From positions 1-41,888 of the IMG/VR virus record IMGVR_UViG_3300033149_006423: DNA of 41,888 nucleotides; one strand, written 5' to 3'. This DNA comes from a virus. The notes under the pieces are model-generated. The model was not told where the DNA came from and did no database searches. It saw only the letters and a list, made by a program, of their open reading frames with translations. Position numbers and translations under genes: made by a program. Below, piece by piece: positions 15,971-24,572 of the stretch (positions within the stretch are counted from its first letter, which is position 1; each line of letters begins with the position of its first letter).

Positions 15971-16612
15971 TTAGTACCCCCTCATCCTTTGCTCATACTG
16001 GCGTTGAAGCTCCATCATGTCCGAGCTGTCCTCGGTCTCATCGGTATCCTGCAACTGCCAGTTATTGCATTTGTTATAAAACTTTCCCATCATTTCCCGG
16101 TAAGCATTATAATCCTTCTGGAGGTGGTTATACATGGCAGTACCATAATCCACTAAAGCTATATCCCTTATCCTGGTCAGGCAGGTAGGGCTGTCATCAC
16201 TAAGCTCAGGCGGTATATGGTAGTAGCGGACAGTTATGGTATAAGCCTTGTCGGGAGTAGGAGTAAAGTAGATTTTTTTCCCGAATATGGTGGCAAACTG
16301 GGGCACTCCCCGCTCTATATTATCAGGGTCGTAATTTATGCGGTCATAGCGGGTTACAATATTAAACTCTATTACCTGGCACCCTTCCGGCTTTATATTT
16401 ACCATCTTGCGGTAGTCGGAAGGCAGGTCATACTCATAGACACCTGCAAGCGTGGTGATGGTATCTTCCTTATGGAAGTCCTTTAAGTCAAACTCAGACA
16501 TCTCGGCATAACCGTCATTTAGCCACTGCCCCAGCCGGGTGTCTATATCGCTCTGTGCCTCGTAATCCCTTCCCGCCACCGCTTCCTTTAGCTGTCTAAG
16601 GGTTTTGGCCAT
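15971..16612 (-). CDS. Head-tail connector (P22 gp4 / T7 gp11-like adaptor)
   Basis: The 213-residue protein opens with LRQLKEAVAGR ... LGQWLNDGYAEM. The helix-rich start, a central beta region (YEYDLPSDYRKMVNI) and TVRYYHIPPELSDD followed by DYGTAMYNHLQKD match the podovirus tail-adaptor family. It would dock under the portal and receive the tail hub. The gap to the fibre gene is 2 bp and AGGTGAGCT precedes ATG 16612. Confidence 0.72.
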   Translation of the reverse strand: MAKTLRQLKEAVAGRDYEAQSDIDTRLGQWLNDGYAEMSEFDLKDFHKEDTITTLAGVYEYDLPSDYRKMVNIKPEGCQVIEFNIVTRYDRINYDPDNIERGVPQFATIFGKKIYFTPTPDKAYTITVRYYHIPPELSDDSPTCLTRIRDIALVDYGTAMYNHLQKDYNAYREMMGKFYNKCNNWQLQDTDETEDSSDMMELQRQYEQRMRGY

Positions 16613-16621
16613 AGCTCACCT

Positions 16622-16861
16622 CTATTTCTTTTGGGACTTGGGCTTGGAACTGGGACGGTTAAGCTCAAAAATCTTCTGCTGCTCCATGTAGGGATGGTTT
16701 CTTAAAAACTTTATTTCCTTTTCATTTTCGGTCTTGTACTCGCCGCCCAAGAACCTAATCTCTTTCCCATAGACAATCTGGGTCTTGCCGTTTACCACCT
16801 GGTGGTAGGTAGGTTCCATAATCAAAGTTACATTCTTATACTTGGTTATAAAAGTAGGCAT
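16622..16861 (-). CDS. Small head-completion-type protein, unknown
   Basis: This is a 79-residue protein with basic ends, starting at ATG 16861 behind TTAGGAGTGATT. An in-frame GTG two codons upstream overlaps that ribosome site and is unlikely to be the start. Its position between capsid and connector suggests a minor head protein. The sequence (FITKYKNVTLIMEP ... KEIRFLGGEYKT) has no recognised family. Confidence 0.6.
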   Translation of the reverse strand: MPTFITKYKNVTLIMEPTYHQVVNGKTQIVYGKEIRFLGGEYKTENEKEIKFLRNHPYMEQQKIFELNRPSSKPKSQKK

Positions 16862-16892
16862 AATCACTCCTAAAAAAGGTTGGTAATGATGG

Positions 16893-16923
16893 GAGAGAGT
16901 GCTGGGAAATCCGGCACTCTCTC
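16893..16923 (-). promoter_or_regulatory. Perfect hairpin after the capsid gene
   Basis: GAGAGAGTGC (16893-16902) and GCACTCTCTC (16914-16923) form a 10-bp perfect stem with an 11-base loop right after the capsid stop. No U-run follows, so it is more likely an mRNA-stabilising or processing hairpin that raises capsid mRNA over downstream genes than a true terminator. Confidence 0.7.
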
Positions 16924-16933
16924 TGTAGGTGCT

Positions 16934-18085
16934 TTATCCAGTTACTCCAGTAAGCACTGCATGCCTGTCAGGCTGTTTGAGCTGAAGGCCGGCCTCGGTT
17001 AAGTACTCATCCTTCCAGCCGTCAGCGTCATTGTCCTGGATGTTGGTCTTAAGCTTGGTATCCCCGCCCTGCAAGTACCTGTAGGCCACGCACTCGTCTG
17101 CAAAGTCAAGGACTACCATATAACCGCCGTACACTGCCCCTTCGAACAGCCTGTTCTTAATCAGGTTAAGCTCTCCGTGGGCGGATATGTACTTGGTTAC
17201 TGCCAGGCCATAAGTTTTATCCCTGGGGACCGTCTGCAACTTGGAAACACCCCACAGGTTTATTACCGAAAGCACCAGCGGGGAAGCAAACCCGTACTTC
17301 ACATCACTGCCGTATTTGAAGGCATCCCGTACAAAAGCCTCGAAGTCAGCTTCGGTAAGGGTTCCGCCGGCATCAGTGAAGTTGCCAGCCAGAAACTCGA
17401 ACACTCCGCCGGTGTACCTTTCGGGATGGTCTCCGGAAGTATCTATGCCTTTCTCACCGAACCACAGGGCACACTCTATTTTTTTGGCGTGTTCTATACC
17501 TGCTTTCCTTCGGTAATAATTCCGGTCTTTTCCGCCGTAAAGCTCGGAAGAAGACTCGGTTCGGGTAGCCTCCACCGGGGTCCTGAAAATCTGGGTATAG
17601 TTGGTCAGGCTCTCTATCTTGGTGGTCTTGGAAGCCCTGGACTTTGCCCCTTCCTGATTGGCATCCGACATTATCATTAACGGGTCATCGTCAACCAGCG
17701 CAGCAGCGGCAGTTGAACCCACTGACCTGGCAACGGTAATGGTGTTGGTACTGGTATTGATGGCGGTAACCTTCATTATTTCACCAGTCCTGGGAACGTC
17801 AACCAGGCTGCCTATCTCGAAATAAGCAGCATTATCTACCACTAAATCAGTATCAGAGTCGGTGTAACCTGCTCCGTTGTTGATCGCATCCCAAGCCGGT
17901 CTCAGATCGTCCTCCAGCCAGCTAAACTCAGGGTTTATGGCCTTAAGTCTGGCTGCCTTCTGGCTAAGAAGGGTGAGGGGATTGGCGCTGGGGTTAAGCA
18001 GCGCAATCGTTTTAGACATGTCAACGACACGCCTGGCCTGGTTAATATTAAGGGTATCTCTACCCCCTGTTATGATTTCAACCAT
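16934..18085 (-). CDS. Major capsid protein, SU10-like (DUF5309 type)
   Basis: The 383-residue protein has the pattern of the SU10/DUF5309 HK97-fold capsid family. An N-terminal INQARRVVDMSKTIALLNP is followed by a strand-rich insertion, TPVEATRTESSSELYGG with the ARTE-type contact motif, and GIEHAKKIECALWFGEK, then FVRDAFKYGS. Gene order portal, small protein, scaffold, capsid supports it. AGGAGG lies unusually far (12 bp) from ATG 18085. Absence of an N-terminal protease-processed region fits the separate scaffold gene. Confidence 0.82.
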   Translation of the reverse strand: MVEIITGGRDTLNINQARRVVDMSKTIALLNPSANPLTLLSQKAARLKAINPEFSWLEDDLRPAWDAINNGAGYTDSDTDLVVDNAAYFEIGSLVDVPRTGEIMKVTAINTSTNTITVARSVGSTAAAALVDDDPLMIMSDANQEGAKSRASKTTKIESLTNYTQIFRTPVEATRTESSSELYGGKDRNYYRRKAGIEHAKKIECALWFGEKGIDTSGDHPERYTGGVFEFLAGNFTDAGGTLTEADFEAFVRDAFKYGSDVKYGFASPLVLSVINLWGVSKLQTVPRDKTYGLAVTKYISAHGELNLIKNRLFEGAVYGGYMVVLDFADECVAYRYLQGGDTKLKTNIQDNDADGWKDEYLTEAGLQLKQPDRHAVLTGVTG

Positions 18086-18103
18086 TTACTCTATAATCCT
18101 CCT

Positions 18104-18940
18104 CTATATAAGCGGCTTGCCACGGGCATTGAATATGCCCTCCACTATCTCCTTGTCCAAGTCGCTTACTTTGCCTGTTTCTGATCCCTCGTCAGACTCC
18201 ATAAAATCGCCCTGCTTGGACTTAATGCTCCGGTAGGCCTCGTCTTTTCCTTCTTTTCTTGCCTTTTCCAGGATGTCATTAAGCCTTTCGCTTACGGCCA
18301 GCTTATAGATGGTCTTGAGGGTTTGTCCTGTAACCGGCCTATCCTTGAAATTAGGATCAGTTCTAAGGATTTGAGCCATAACCTCCTCGGTTTCCTTGTC
18401 CATATAGGGGAAAGCCTTTTTGTCGGCTCTCATATCCCTGAGGGTATCGTTTACTTCCTTTTGTAGAAACTGCTTCTGAAGAGGCTGGATTTGTGAACCT
18501 ATAACATCCTTAACCAGTTCTTCGACAGCTTCCGGGTTTTTTTCGTATGCAGCCCTCAAATCTTCCTTAGGGTCTTTTGCTTTTCCCTTGCCCTTGTCGG
18601 CTTCATGCTTTCCGGTCATAAACTCGTTAAACGAGTCTTTGTTCTTAACATAAGCCTGGAAGTCGTTAAGGTAGGGGGCAAACTGTGCAATCCATTCCTC
18701 AAGTTCCCGGTTCCTCTGTCCCATACTCCCTATTTTCTTCTCTGCCTCTATGTAGGACTTTGCCAAATCCTCTTCGGACTTGAAGCCCTTTTTCTCTAAA
18801 AGTTCCTTGTAGGCAGAAATCCCGCTATCCTTTTCTGATGCCTGCTCATGCCCTTCGCCTTCGCCAAGGCCTTCACCAAGGCCTTCACCAAGGCTATCGC
18901 CAGGGTCACTGGTATCAGGGGATAAATTTAAATCATTCAT
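18104..18940 (-). CDS. Capsid scaffolding protein
   Basis: This 278-residue acidic protein starts at ATG 18940 with AAAAGGAGAACAAG upstream; an in-frame TTG seven codons earlier lies before the ribosome site. An N-terminal acidic tract holds repeated GEGL units (12-bp DNA repeats at 18865-18895). It is followed by extended charged helices and a C-terminal basic/acidic helix. Low complexity, helicity and position just upstream of the capsid gene are typical of scaffolds. Confidence 0.72.
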   Translation of the reverse strand: MNDLNLSPDTSDPGDSLGEGLGEGLGEGEGHEQASEKDSGISAYKELLEKKGFKSEEDLAKSYIEAEKKIGSMGQRNRELEEWIAQFAPYLNDFQAYVKNKDSFNEFMTGKHEADKGKGKAKDPKEDLRAAYEKNPEAVEELVKDVIGSQIQPLQKQFLQKEVNDTLRDMRADKKAFPYMDKETEEVMAQILRTDPNFKDRPVTGQTLKTIYKLAVSERLNDILEKARKEGKDEAYRSIKSKQGDFMESDEGSETGKVSDLDKEIVEGIFNARGKPLI

Positions 18941-18979
18941 CTTGTTCTCCTTTTCCCACAACGTGGGGGGATTGGTTTA

Positions 18980-19258
18980 CTAATCTATATCAAATCGCTC
19001 CAGGTAATCATTCTTATCTTTTATGGCTTCTTCTATAAACCCAATCAGCTCATAGTAATACCTGATGTTGTGCTGCCATATCCTGATTTGCTCCAAGTTC
19101 TCCTCATCCACGAGGGCCTGCTGGGCGATATCTTTGTTTTCCTCTAAATGCTTCTTAACTATCTGCCAGCCTTGGGAGTGGTTAACCATGTCTTCTAAGG
19201 CACGGCCTTCCTCTATAGCTTGCAGTATTTCTTTGTCCGCTTTTCTCCTCTTAAACAA
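18980..19258 (-). CDS. Small helical protein between portal and scaffold
   Basis: The 92-residue frame uses a TTG start at 19258 with AAGGAGGT four bases upstream and overlaps the portal stop, so it is translationally coupled. It is all-helical and charged (KRRKADKEILQAIEEGRALEDM ... GWQIVKKHLEENK). Proteins of this size and pattern commonly sit between portal and scaffold in podoviruses, but their role is not established. Confidence 0.65.
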   Translation of the reverse strand: MFKRRKADKEILQAIEEGRALEDMVNHSQGWQIVKKHLEENKDIAQQALVDEENLEQIRIWQHNIRYYYELIGFIEEAIKDKNDYLERFDID

Positions 19259-21062
19259 CCTGACCTCCTTCTGGAGGCACTTCTTGGGGCGGCATGCCTT
19301 CCGGCGCCGGCTGCTGTCCCTGCATCTGCGCCATTATCTTTCCAAGTACCTGCGGATTGGCCATGATAGCCTCCACGATCTGCGCTACCTGGGGATTGGA
19401 AGCAAGAGCCCCCACAACCTGCGCCAGACCCTCATCCTTTCTCAAAGTCTCAACCAGCTGAGTTTCAAAGCCTTTAAACAAAATGTCGTCCCTGCCCTTT
19501 ATCTCAAACATATCCAACATAAACTTATTTAGCTCATACACGTTGGCGTTTCCGCTCCCTACCAGCCGGTCATAAAGGGCCATGAAGTTGTTTTGCAGGG
19601 TAATGTCGGATAAGGACTTTATCACGAAGGCATTGGACTCATAAGTGAAAAATTCCCTGTAGTCCTTGGCCAAATCCTTTTTGGACATCTTCTTGTATGC
19701 AGTCTTGCCTTCCGGAGTTACGTATCTGAACCACTTATCGGTATCCAGTTTTGCCAGGCACAATCGGGTAGTTTTTTCCGCCAGGGGAGTAAGAAAAGTC
19801 TTGCAGTTAAAGTTCACCATGGAGTTTATTCTTTCCGAACCCGATTCTTTCATTTCAGCAGTAGTATAAGCAGTCTCTCCCCTGGGCGCCGGTCCGCCCT
19901 TTAAGTACTTGTAAATCCCGGTGGTATCCTCGATATTTCCTTCCGCCACCACTTCCTCGTCAAATATGGAGCGCTTGACCTCCGGCCTCTGGATTTCCTT
20001 GTAACCCTCCATGTCGTCAGTCTTTATAATCTGGAAGGGCTTTATTATCAAATCCTGGTTCCTTATCCTGGCCTTTCTTGAAACCAGGGCTCCCGGATGG
20101 GCCACCCTCTTTAGAATATCCACCCTCAGGTTCTTAACATCCTCTGCATACTGGGGAAGGTCAGCCAGAATTTCAATCTCCCCTTTGGCGTAGAACATAT
20201 TTTCCTGGGGGTAGTCCTTTATGGCAAAGAAAGGCTTAAACCCTTTCTCATTTTCCCCGTCCCTTAAAACCACGGAGCGGTTGGCTATGGTTATAACCCG
20301 GTCATCCTCCCAGTGCTCCAACAGCTCCACATACTTTATTTCCTTGTCCTGGGTATCCAGCCCGCTGATAGTCTGCCCTCCTCCGGAAAGCCCTGCTATT
20401 TCCAGCCTTTCCGCCAGCCGGTCGTTCTCATCTGAAATATTGCCGAAACTCTTATCGGTAATATCATCCACATTTTTGTAAATCCCCTTTTCAGCCATCT
20501 TCTTGATATGGTCTAAAGACTTCAGTACCCTTCTTATCACATAGGGAGCAGAGTCCACGGTAAGGTAAGTTTCAGGGATGTAAAAATTAAACAAATCCAC
20601 CTTCTCAAAGTGGGGGCGGTCTATAAGCTCCCCGCCGTCCTTTTTAAACAGCCACATTAAAGCCAGTATACCTGTCCCTATTTTTAGGGCCTGCTCCAGG
20701 GTAAAAAAGGTGGGAACGTACAGGTACTTTCTGAAGTAATTTTCCAGCATTATCTCGTTGTTCTTGGCCTGCTCCAAAAGCTCTTCATTATCGGTTAAAA
20801 CCTTCATAATGGGAGCCCTGCCGAACATGGAAGCCATAATCCTTGGTTTCTTGGTCTCAATGGTAACCAGCTCACGGGGCATCTTGACGTCAGACTTTAT
20901 ACCCAGCTCAATATCCGCAAGCTCCCTTTCAGTCCTGTCCCTTTGCAAGTGGTACTTTTTCTCGTACTCAATCCATTCGTCCTCTTTGGACCTGCGTCTT
21001 TCCTTCCTGGTTTCAAACCTGTCCACTACTAAACTTATTGTTTTTTTATCCTGTTTTGCCAT
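19251..21062 (-). CDS. Portal protein
   Basis: The 603-residue protein has the overall pattern of podovirus (P22 gp1-like) portals. The helical N-terminus is followed by LVTIETKKPRIMASMFGR, a clip/stem region (VKNLRVDILKRVAHPGALV) and APRGETAYTTAEMKESG. A long C-terminal barrel helix (VVGALASNPQVAQIVEAIMANPQ) and a Gln/Pro-rich tail complete it. It follows terminase and precedes scaffold and capsid. The ribosome site before ATG 21062 is weak (GTGGA). Confidence 0.85.
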   Translation of the reverse strand: MAKQDKKTISLVVDRFETRKERRRSKEDEWIEYEKKYHLQRDRTERELADIELGIKSDVKMPRELVTIETKKPRIMASMFGRAPIMKVLTDNEELLEQAKNNEIMLENYFRKYLYVPTFFTLEQALKIGTGILALMWLFKKDGGELIDRPHFEKVDLFNFYIPETYLTVDSAPYVIRRVLKSLDHIKKMAEKGIYKNVDDITDKSFGNISDENDRLAERLEIAGLSGGGQTISGLDTQDKEIKYVELLEHWEDDRVITIANRSVVLRDGENEKGFKPFFAIKDYPQENMFYAKGEIEILADLPQYAEDVKNLRVDILKRVAHPGALVSRKARIRNQDLIIKPFQIIKTDDMEGYKEIQRPEVKRSIFDEEVVAEGNIEDTTGIYKYLKGGPAPRGETAYTTAEMKESGSERINSMVNFNCKTFLTPLAEKTTRLCLAKLDTDKWFRYVTPEGKTAYKKMSKKDLAKDYREFFTYESNAFVIKSLSDITLQNNFMALYDRLVGSGNANVYELNKFMLDMFEIKGRDDILFKGFETQLVETLRKDEGLAQVVGALASNPQVAQIVEAIMANPQVLGKIMAQMQGQQPAPEGMPPQEVPPEGGQVV

Positions 21063-21168
21063 AAATTTACGTCCACTAAATTTTTTGTTTTAAGCAGCTT
21101 GTTTTAGGGGGGAAGAGGCACAAGCCGCAAAAAAGCCTCTGGGAAGGGAGGTATTGGTAGGGGGACAC
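21063..21168 (-). other. Gap upstream of the portal gene
   Basis: No convincing frame lies here. On the - strand AGAGGC (21144-21139) can pair with GCCTCT (21119-21114), and a T-rich run (TTTAAAACAAAAAATTTAG) precedes the portal. The hairpin may modulate portal translation; it lacks a terminal U-run. Confidence 0.35.
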
Positions 21169-21333
21169 TTAAAATCTTATTTTCTTCCCGTTATCCCTTA
21201 AAAATTTAATAAATTTTTCCCGTATATCCTTATCTATCCGGTTAGCCAGCCAGTAAAATTTCCGGTTTACCTTCCTACACCTTTTCACATCTTCAAGATT
21301 CAGGATTTTGTAATACTCAAGGCTGTCTTTCAT
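21169..21333 (-). CDS. 54-residue basic protein in the terminase-portal gap
   Basis: ATG 21333 follows GCAGGGAGAA and overlaps the previous small frame by ATGA. The product is basic and helical (EYYKILNLEDVKRCRKVNRK then FYWLANRIDKDIREKFIKF). It may bind DNA or the packaging motor; this is inferred only from charge and position. Confidence 0.55.
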   Translation of the reverse strand: MKDSLEYYKILNLEDVKRCRKVNRKFYWLANRIDKDIREKFIKFLRDNGKKIRF

Positions 21334-21449
21334 TTCTCCCTGCTCCTGCCGGCATCCTTACTTAAGTAGGTTATCTCCTTTGCCGCATTTCGCTTAAAAC
21401 TCCGATAGTTATCCACCTTTCCCCAATTTTTCCCGGCCTTTATCCTCAA
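21330..21449 (-). CDS. 39-residue basic peptide downstream of terminase
   Basis: This frame starts at a TTG at 21449, eight bases after the terminase stop, and ends in an ATGA overlap with the next small gene. It is strongly basic (RIKAGKNWGKVDNYRSFKRN). The ribosome site is poor, so translation would rely on coupling to terminase. Confidence is limited by the short length. Confidence 0.4.
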   Translation of the reverse strand: MRIKAGKNWGKVDNYRSFKRNAAKEITYLSKDAGRSREK

Positions 21450-21456
21450 TCTTCTA

Positions 21457-23241
21457 TTAGTAACCCGTTACCGTATTCCTGGGTTTTACAAAAATGGTGG
21501 TCTCGTCATAGTCTATCTGGGGCATAGTCTTGTGCACCTGGTAGGCTATGGCAGTAGCCATGACACAGTCGTCCCAGTAGCCGGACCTTGCTGAAGTAGA
21601 GCCATCAGGCTTTATCATGTAAGCATTCAGCTCGGCCACCGTCCTCTCGCTGGGAATAATTATCTTCTCTTTCCGGATAAGGGCAGCCAGGTCATCAATC
21701 ATCAGGGGCTTGGTAATCCTGTCAGTAATCCACCCGAATTTCCTGGTCTTCCGCTCGGTCTTTTCATCCAGGATAACCCTGAAGTAGAGCATCCCGTACT
21801 TTGCTTCCAGGATCTTATTGGTAAGTATCCCGTGGTTATTGCGCTCCACTCCTACCCAGCAGTAGTGATAGTAATGCCCTATGTTATAGACAATCTCCGC
21901 AAGCTGATCGGGCTCCACCTTGCCGTGCCACTCAGCCACCATCTCAAACGGAGAACGCTTGTAAACATGCACCACTGAAAAGTCGGTTTTTCTCCGATCT
22001 CCCTCTTCAACCTCAATGCCTTCTGCCACGTCCACCCCGATAACATACTGCTCTTTTACCTTCCTATCCTTGTAAATCTTCATGCCGGGATGTTCCCATA
22101 TTTTTAACTTGCCGCCGGGATTTTTCTTAAAAGCCATCTCCGGCACAGTTCCGCCATAATGTTCCTCAACCTCTTCTATGTCTTCCAGGCAAATTATCTC
22201 GCCAACCTCTACGGGCTTCCTTACCTTGTGCAGAAGCCTCTCCAGGGCACGCTTGTTAAACCTGGTCCTGCCGGAAGCTATAAACGCTTCCGTATCATTG
22301 GAAGGATACTCCTGCTTGAATATGTCCAGGTCTCCATCGCAGTTATTCCTGATACACCACCTGCGCCAGGCAAGCTGCCTGAAGCTCAATCCGTAAGCCT
22401 CTATAAGTTCCCGTTCATTTCCGTAAATCTCATGTTCACGGTCAGTAGGCTCAAAGCCTTCCGGAACCTCCATCTGGTACTCTTCATGCCAAAACCAGGG
22501 TATAAACACTGGTATAAAATCGCTCTCCCCTGCTTTGGCCCTGTTCCACTCAGAGTTGAAGTAATCTCCTGCTCCCTTGGCAGTTGATTCAATTACCAGC
22601 ATGGAATTGGGTCCCTTGGGCACAGCCTGTTTTGCAGAGTTCATAACTGCTTTGGCCTTAGCCATCAGGGCAATCTCCGAAAGGTGAATGTTCTGTATAG
22701 TCTCCGACCTTCCCACGTTGGTATTCTGGGCAGTGTCTATCAGTATCTCTGAATCCAGGGAATTTTTAGGATTCCTGGTATCCTGGAACACCAGGCTCCT
22801 CTTGGTATAGTACTTGGTAGCTGGCTTAAGTTCATCAGGCAGGTTGCGGTAGTACCGCTCTGACATCTGGTACAGGTTTATGGCTGAATCCTCATCATAA
22901 GACACAATCTTGGAGCGAGTATACTTGTTTAGGATAGACAGGGTAAAGATAACCGCCTCTATTAGGGTAGATATACCTTCCTGCCTGGCCTTTAGGATTA
23001 TAAGCCTTACCGGTTTTCCCTCTTTCCAGCACTTCTCAATCACACCCATCACGTACCGCTGGGTATAATTGAGTTTAAGCTTTACAAGGTTGCCTTCCTT
23101 GGTCCTTATCCAAAGGTTGTCCTCGATAAACTGTCTTACTTTCCTAATACCCTGGCTGGCCTTTAGCCTACGCTTCTGCCTTTCCGCCAATAAAAGTTTT
23201 AATCTTTCCTTTTCCGCCGCCGATAAGCTGCTTAATTTCAT
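21457..23241 (-). CDS. terL: Terminase large subunit
   Basis: The protein of 594 residues has an ATPase domain with a Walker A variant K84ARQEGIST92, a downstream acidic Walker B region (IQNIHLSEIALM) and coupling motif IESTAKG. The RNase H-like nuclease domain shows GVDVAEG, WVGVERNNHG and the C-terminal acidic GYWDDCVMA. This is the motor that cuts and packages DNA through the portal. It overlaps the small-terminase candidate by 74 bp. Confidence 0.92.
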   Translation of the reverse strand: MKLSSLSAAEKERLKLLLAERQKRRLKASQGIRKVRQFIEDNLWIRTKEGNLVKLKLNYTQRYVMGVIEKCWKEGKPVRLIILKARQEGISTLIEAVIFTLSILNKYTRSKIVSYDEDSAINLYQMSERYYRNLPDELKPATKYYTKRSLVFQDTRNPKNSLDSEILIDTAQNTNVGRSETIQNIHLSEIALMAKAKAVMNSAKQAVPKGPNSMLVIESTAKGAGDYFNSEWNRAKAGESDFIPVFIPWFWHEEYQMEVPEGFEPTDREHEIYGNERELIEAYGLSFRQLAWRRWCIRNNCDGDLDIFKQEYPSNDTEAFIASGRTRFNKRALERLLHKVRKPVEVGEIICLEDIEEVEEHYGGTVPEMAFKKNPGGKLKIWEHPGMKIYKDRKVKEQYVIGVDVAEGIEVEEGDRRKTDFSVVHVYKRSPFEMVAEWHGKVEPDQLAEIVYNIGHYYHYCWVGVERNNHGILTNKILEAKYGMLYFRVILDEKTERKTRKFGWITDRITKPLMIDDLAALIRKEKIIIPSERTVAELNAYMIKPDGSTSARSGYWDDCVMATAIAYQVHKTMPQIDYDETTIFVKPRNTVTGY

Positions 23242-23590
23242 CTTCCAGTTCCTTGTCGCTCTTCTTGCTTATTTCCTTGTGCACTGTCTCGGTCTTCTTT
23301 ACCACCACTTCGGTGTACTTCATAAGCTGCTCCAGGGTAGAAAGCAGGGCTCTTAGGATACGGCTGTACTTATCGCTGTACTGGGGAGTGGTATCTATGG
23401 ATTCAGCATATTTCAGCTTGGTAGCCAGGTATGCAATCTTTTCCAGTATTATTTCAAAGGTGGGATTCTTAAAATCCCTTTCCTTGGTGTAATACCTGAC
23501 CAGCCTTTTATACAAAGCCTTGTACAGCACCTTCCACTCATCGGGGAAGGCAGAATAAAAAAGTAGATGTTTATACTTTGGTTTACTCAT
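23168..23590 (-). CDS. Candidate terminase small subunit
   Basis: The 140-residue, mostly helical, Lys-rich protein is immediately upstream of and overlapping terL. A C-terminal Gly/Lys tail (GGGKGKIKTFIGGKAEA) and a central helical oligomerisation-like region (LRALLSTLEQLMKYTEVVV) fit small terminases, but no clear helix-turn-helix is visible. Assignment is by position. There is little ribosome-site signal before ATG 23590. Confidence 0.5.
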   Translation of the reverse strand: MSKPKYKHLLFYSAFPDEWKVLYKALYKRLVRYYTKERDFKNPTFEIILEKIAYLATKLKYAESIDTTPQYSDKYSRILRALLSTLEQLMKYTEVVVKKTETVHKEISKKSDKELEDEIKQLIGGGKGKIKTFIGGKAEA

Positions 23591-23933
23591 TCTGGTAATC
23601 TTTTAAAGTTCTTTTTTTCCATCCTTATCCTGGTAGATGACGGCAGGATTTAACAGATAGCAAAAAACCCGAACCGTTTCTTGGTATCTGTAAAAGTCCG
23701 GCTTACCTGCACCTTCCAGCCTTATGCTGGCTGTTCTATTTAAACTACGCCAAAGATTCTACCTGCGGGCAGGGAACAGCCTTTATCTAGAATGAGTCCC
23801 TGCAAGCCGGAGGGCACTGGCTCTGTTCAAGCTCCGACAACCCACGTTTGACCCCTTTGATTACTTCCTAAGGGCGGATGTGTTGCCTTACCCACATGCC
23901 GATGGGTTATTCAGCCACCGCAGGTATTTAGTA

Positions 23934-24010
23934 TGGCTGCGTATATGGGATTTGAACCCATGCTAACACCTTGACAGGATGCCGTGCTAACCAGATTACA
24001 CTAATACGCC
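23934..24010 (-). tRNA. tRNA-Asp (anticodon GTC)
   Basis: A complete cloverleaf: acceptor GGCGTAT/ATACGCA, D arm GTGT...GCAC, anticodon arm GCATC-CTGTCAA-GGTGT giving GTC, T arm ATGGG-TTCAAAT-CCCAT, then G73 and encoded CCA. G73 is an Asp identity base. The first acceptor pair is a G1-A72 mismatch, which is odd. The tRNA-Met gene ends 7 bp upstream. Confidence 0.88.
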
Positions 24011-24017
24011 TAAAAAC

Positions 24018-24091
24018 TGGTTGCGGATAAGGGATTCGAACCCTTGGTAGCAGGGCATGAACCTGCTGTGTTTCCGCTACACTAATCCGCT
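24018..24091 (-). tRNA. tRNA-Met (anticodon CAT)
   Basis: The cloverleaf has D arm GTGT...ACAC, anticodon arm GCAGG-TTCATGC-CCTGC (CAT), 4-base variable loop, T arm AAGGG-TTCGAAT-CCCTT, A73 and encoded CCA. The acceptor is GCGGAT/ATCCGC with an A1-A72 mismatch at the end. A 1-72 mismatch is a mark of bacterial initiator tRNA, but the three G-C anticodon pairs are not complete, so elongator, initiator or a lysidine-modified Ile tRNA all remain possible. Confidence 0.85.
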
Positions 24092-24572
24092 TTATTGTCA
24101 AAAAGGATACGGTGATGGTGGTATCGTGTTGTGTCCCGGCGAACTTCTGCTGACCGACTACGAAATCGGTTATCACACCACCGTACCAAACCAAAATAAT
24201 TGCGTTACATATAGGTTACGTGTCCGTTAACCTACATGAAATATATGTACAGGGACTTTTACCGCCTGCTACGCAGTTGGTTGGGTAGTCCCTCATTACC
24301 CAATTGCGGATTACGGGTCCGCAACTAACCCGTGGCACCACGCATGTTACCACCTGGTTTTTGGTTAGCCAGCAACCCACGTTTGCTTTTAAATGGAATT
24401 CGTGCAAACCATTTTTGTTGCAGGTTCAACGGTACTGCAACTATGACCCACGGATATTATCCCTCATGCTTTAGGCATGTGAAAATATCCGTCCGGCTTT
24501 TTTCCGGGAGCTACCCGGAGGGCTTTGCCCGACCGCTACGCAGAGGGGAAGCCGTCGCAACCCAATACTTAC

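Larger units (their letters stand above)
23650..24572 (-). ncRNA. Structured RNA island surrounding tRNAs, class unidentified
   Basis: About 920 bp lack convincing frames but are dense with perfect stems: ACAGATA/TATCTGT (23653/23685), CCAGC/GCTGG (23716/23726), GCAGGGA/TCCCTGC (23769/23797), ACCCA/TGGGT (23890/23903), ACCGA/TCGGT near 24165, TAGGTTA/TAACCTA (24212/24228), GGGACT/AGTCCC (24252/24287), TTGGGTA/TACCCAA (24281/24297) and TTGCGGA/TCCGCAA (24304/24318). The loop of the last can pair with 24328-24333 as a pseudoknot. CAACCCACGTTTG occurs twice (23838 and 24373). It shares the strand with two tRNAs and a tRNA-like gene. Size, phage setting and tRNA linkage resemble GOLLD/ROOL-type RNAs, but I cannot assign it. 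Confidence 0.6.

Noticed and set aside
23928-24194. 88-codon frame across the tRNA-Asp and tRNA-Met genes
   Set aside because: It runs through two well-formed tRNAs, so it is fortuitous.
24105-24195. Possible third cloverleaf tRNA with ACCGA/TCGGT anticodon-like stem
   Set aside because: The loop has 8 bases, the acceptor does not pair through 7 positions, and no T arm of the usual form is present; treated as part of the structured RNA.
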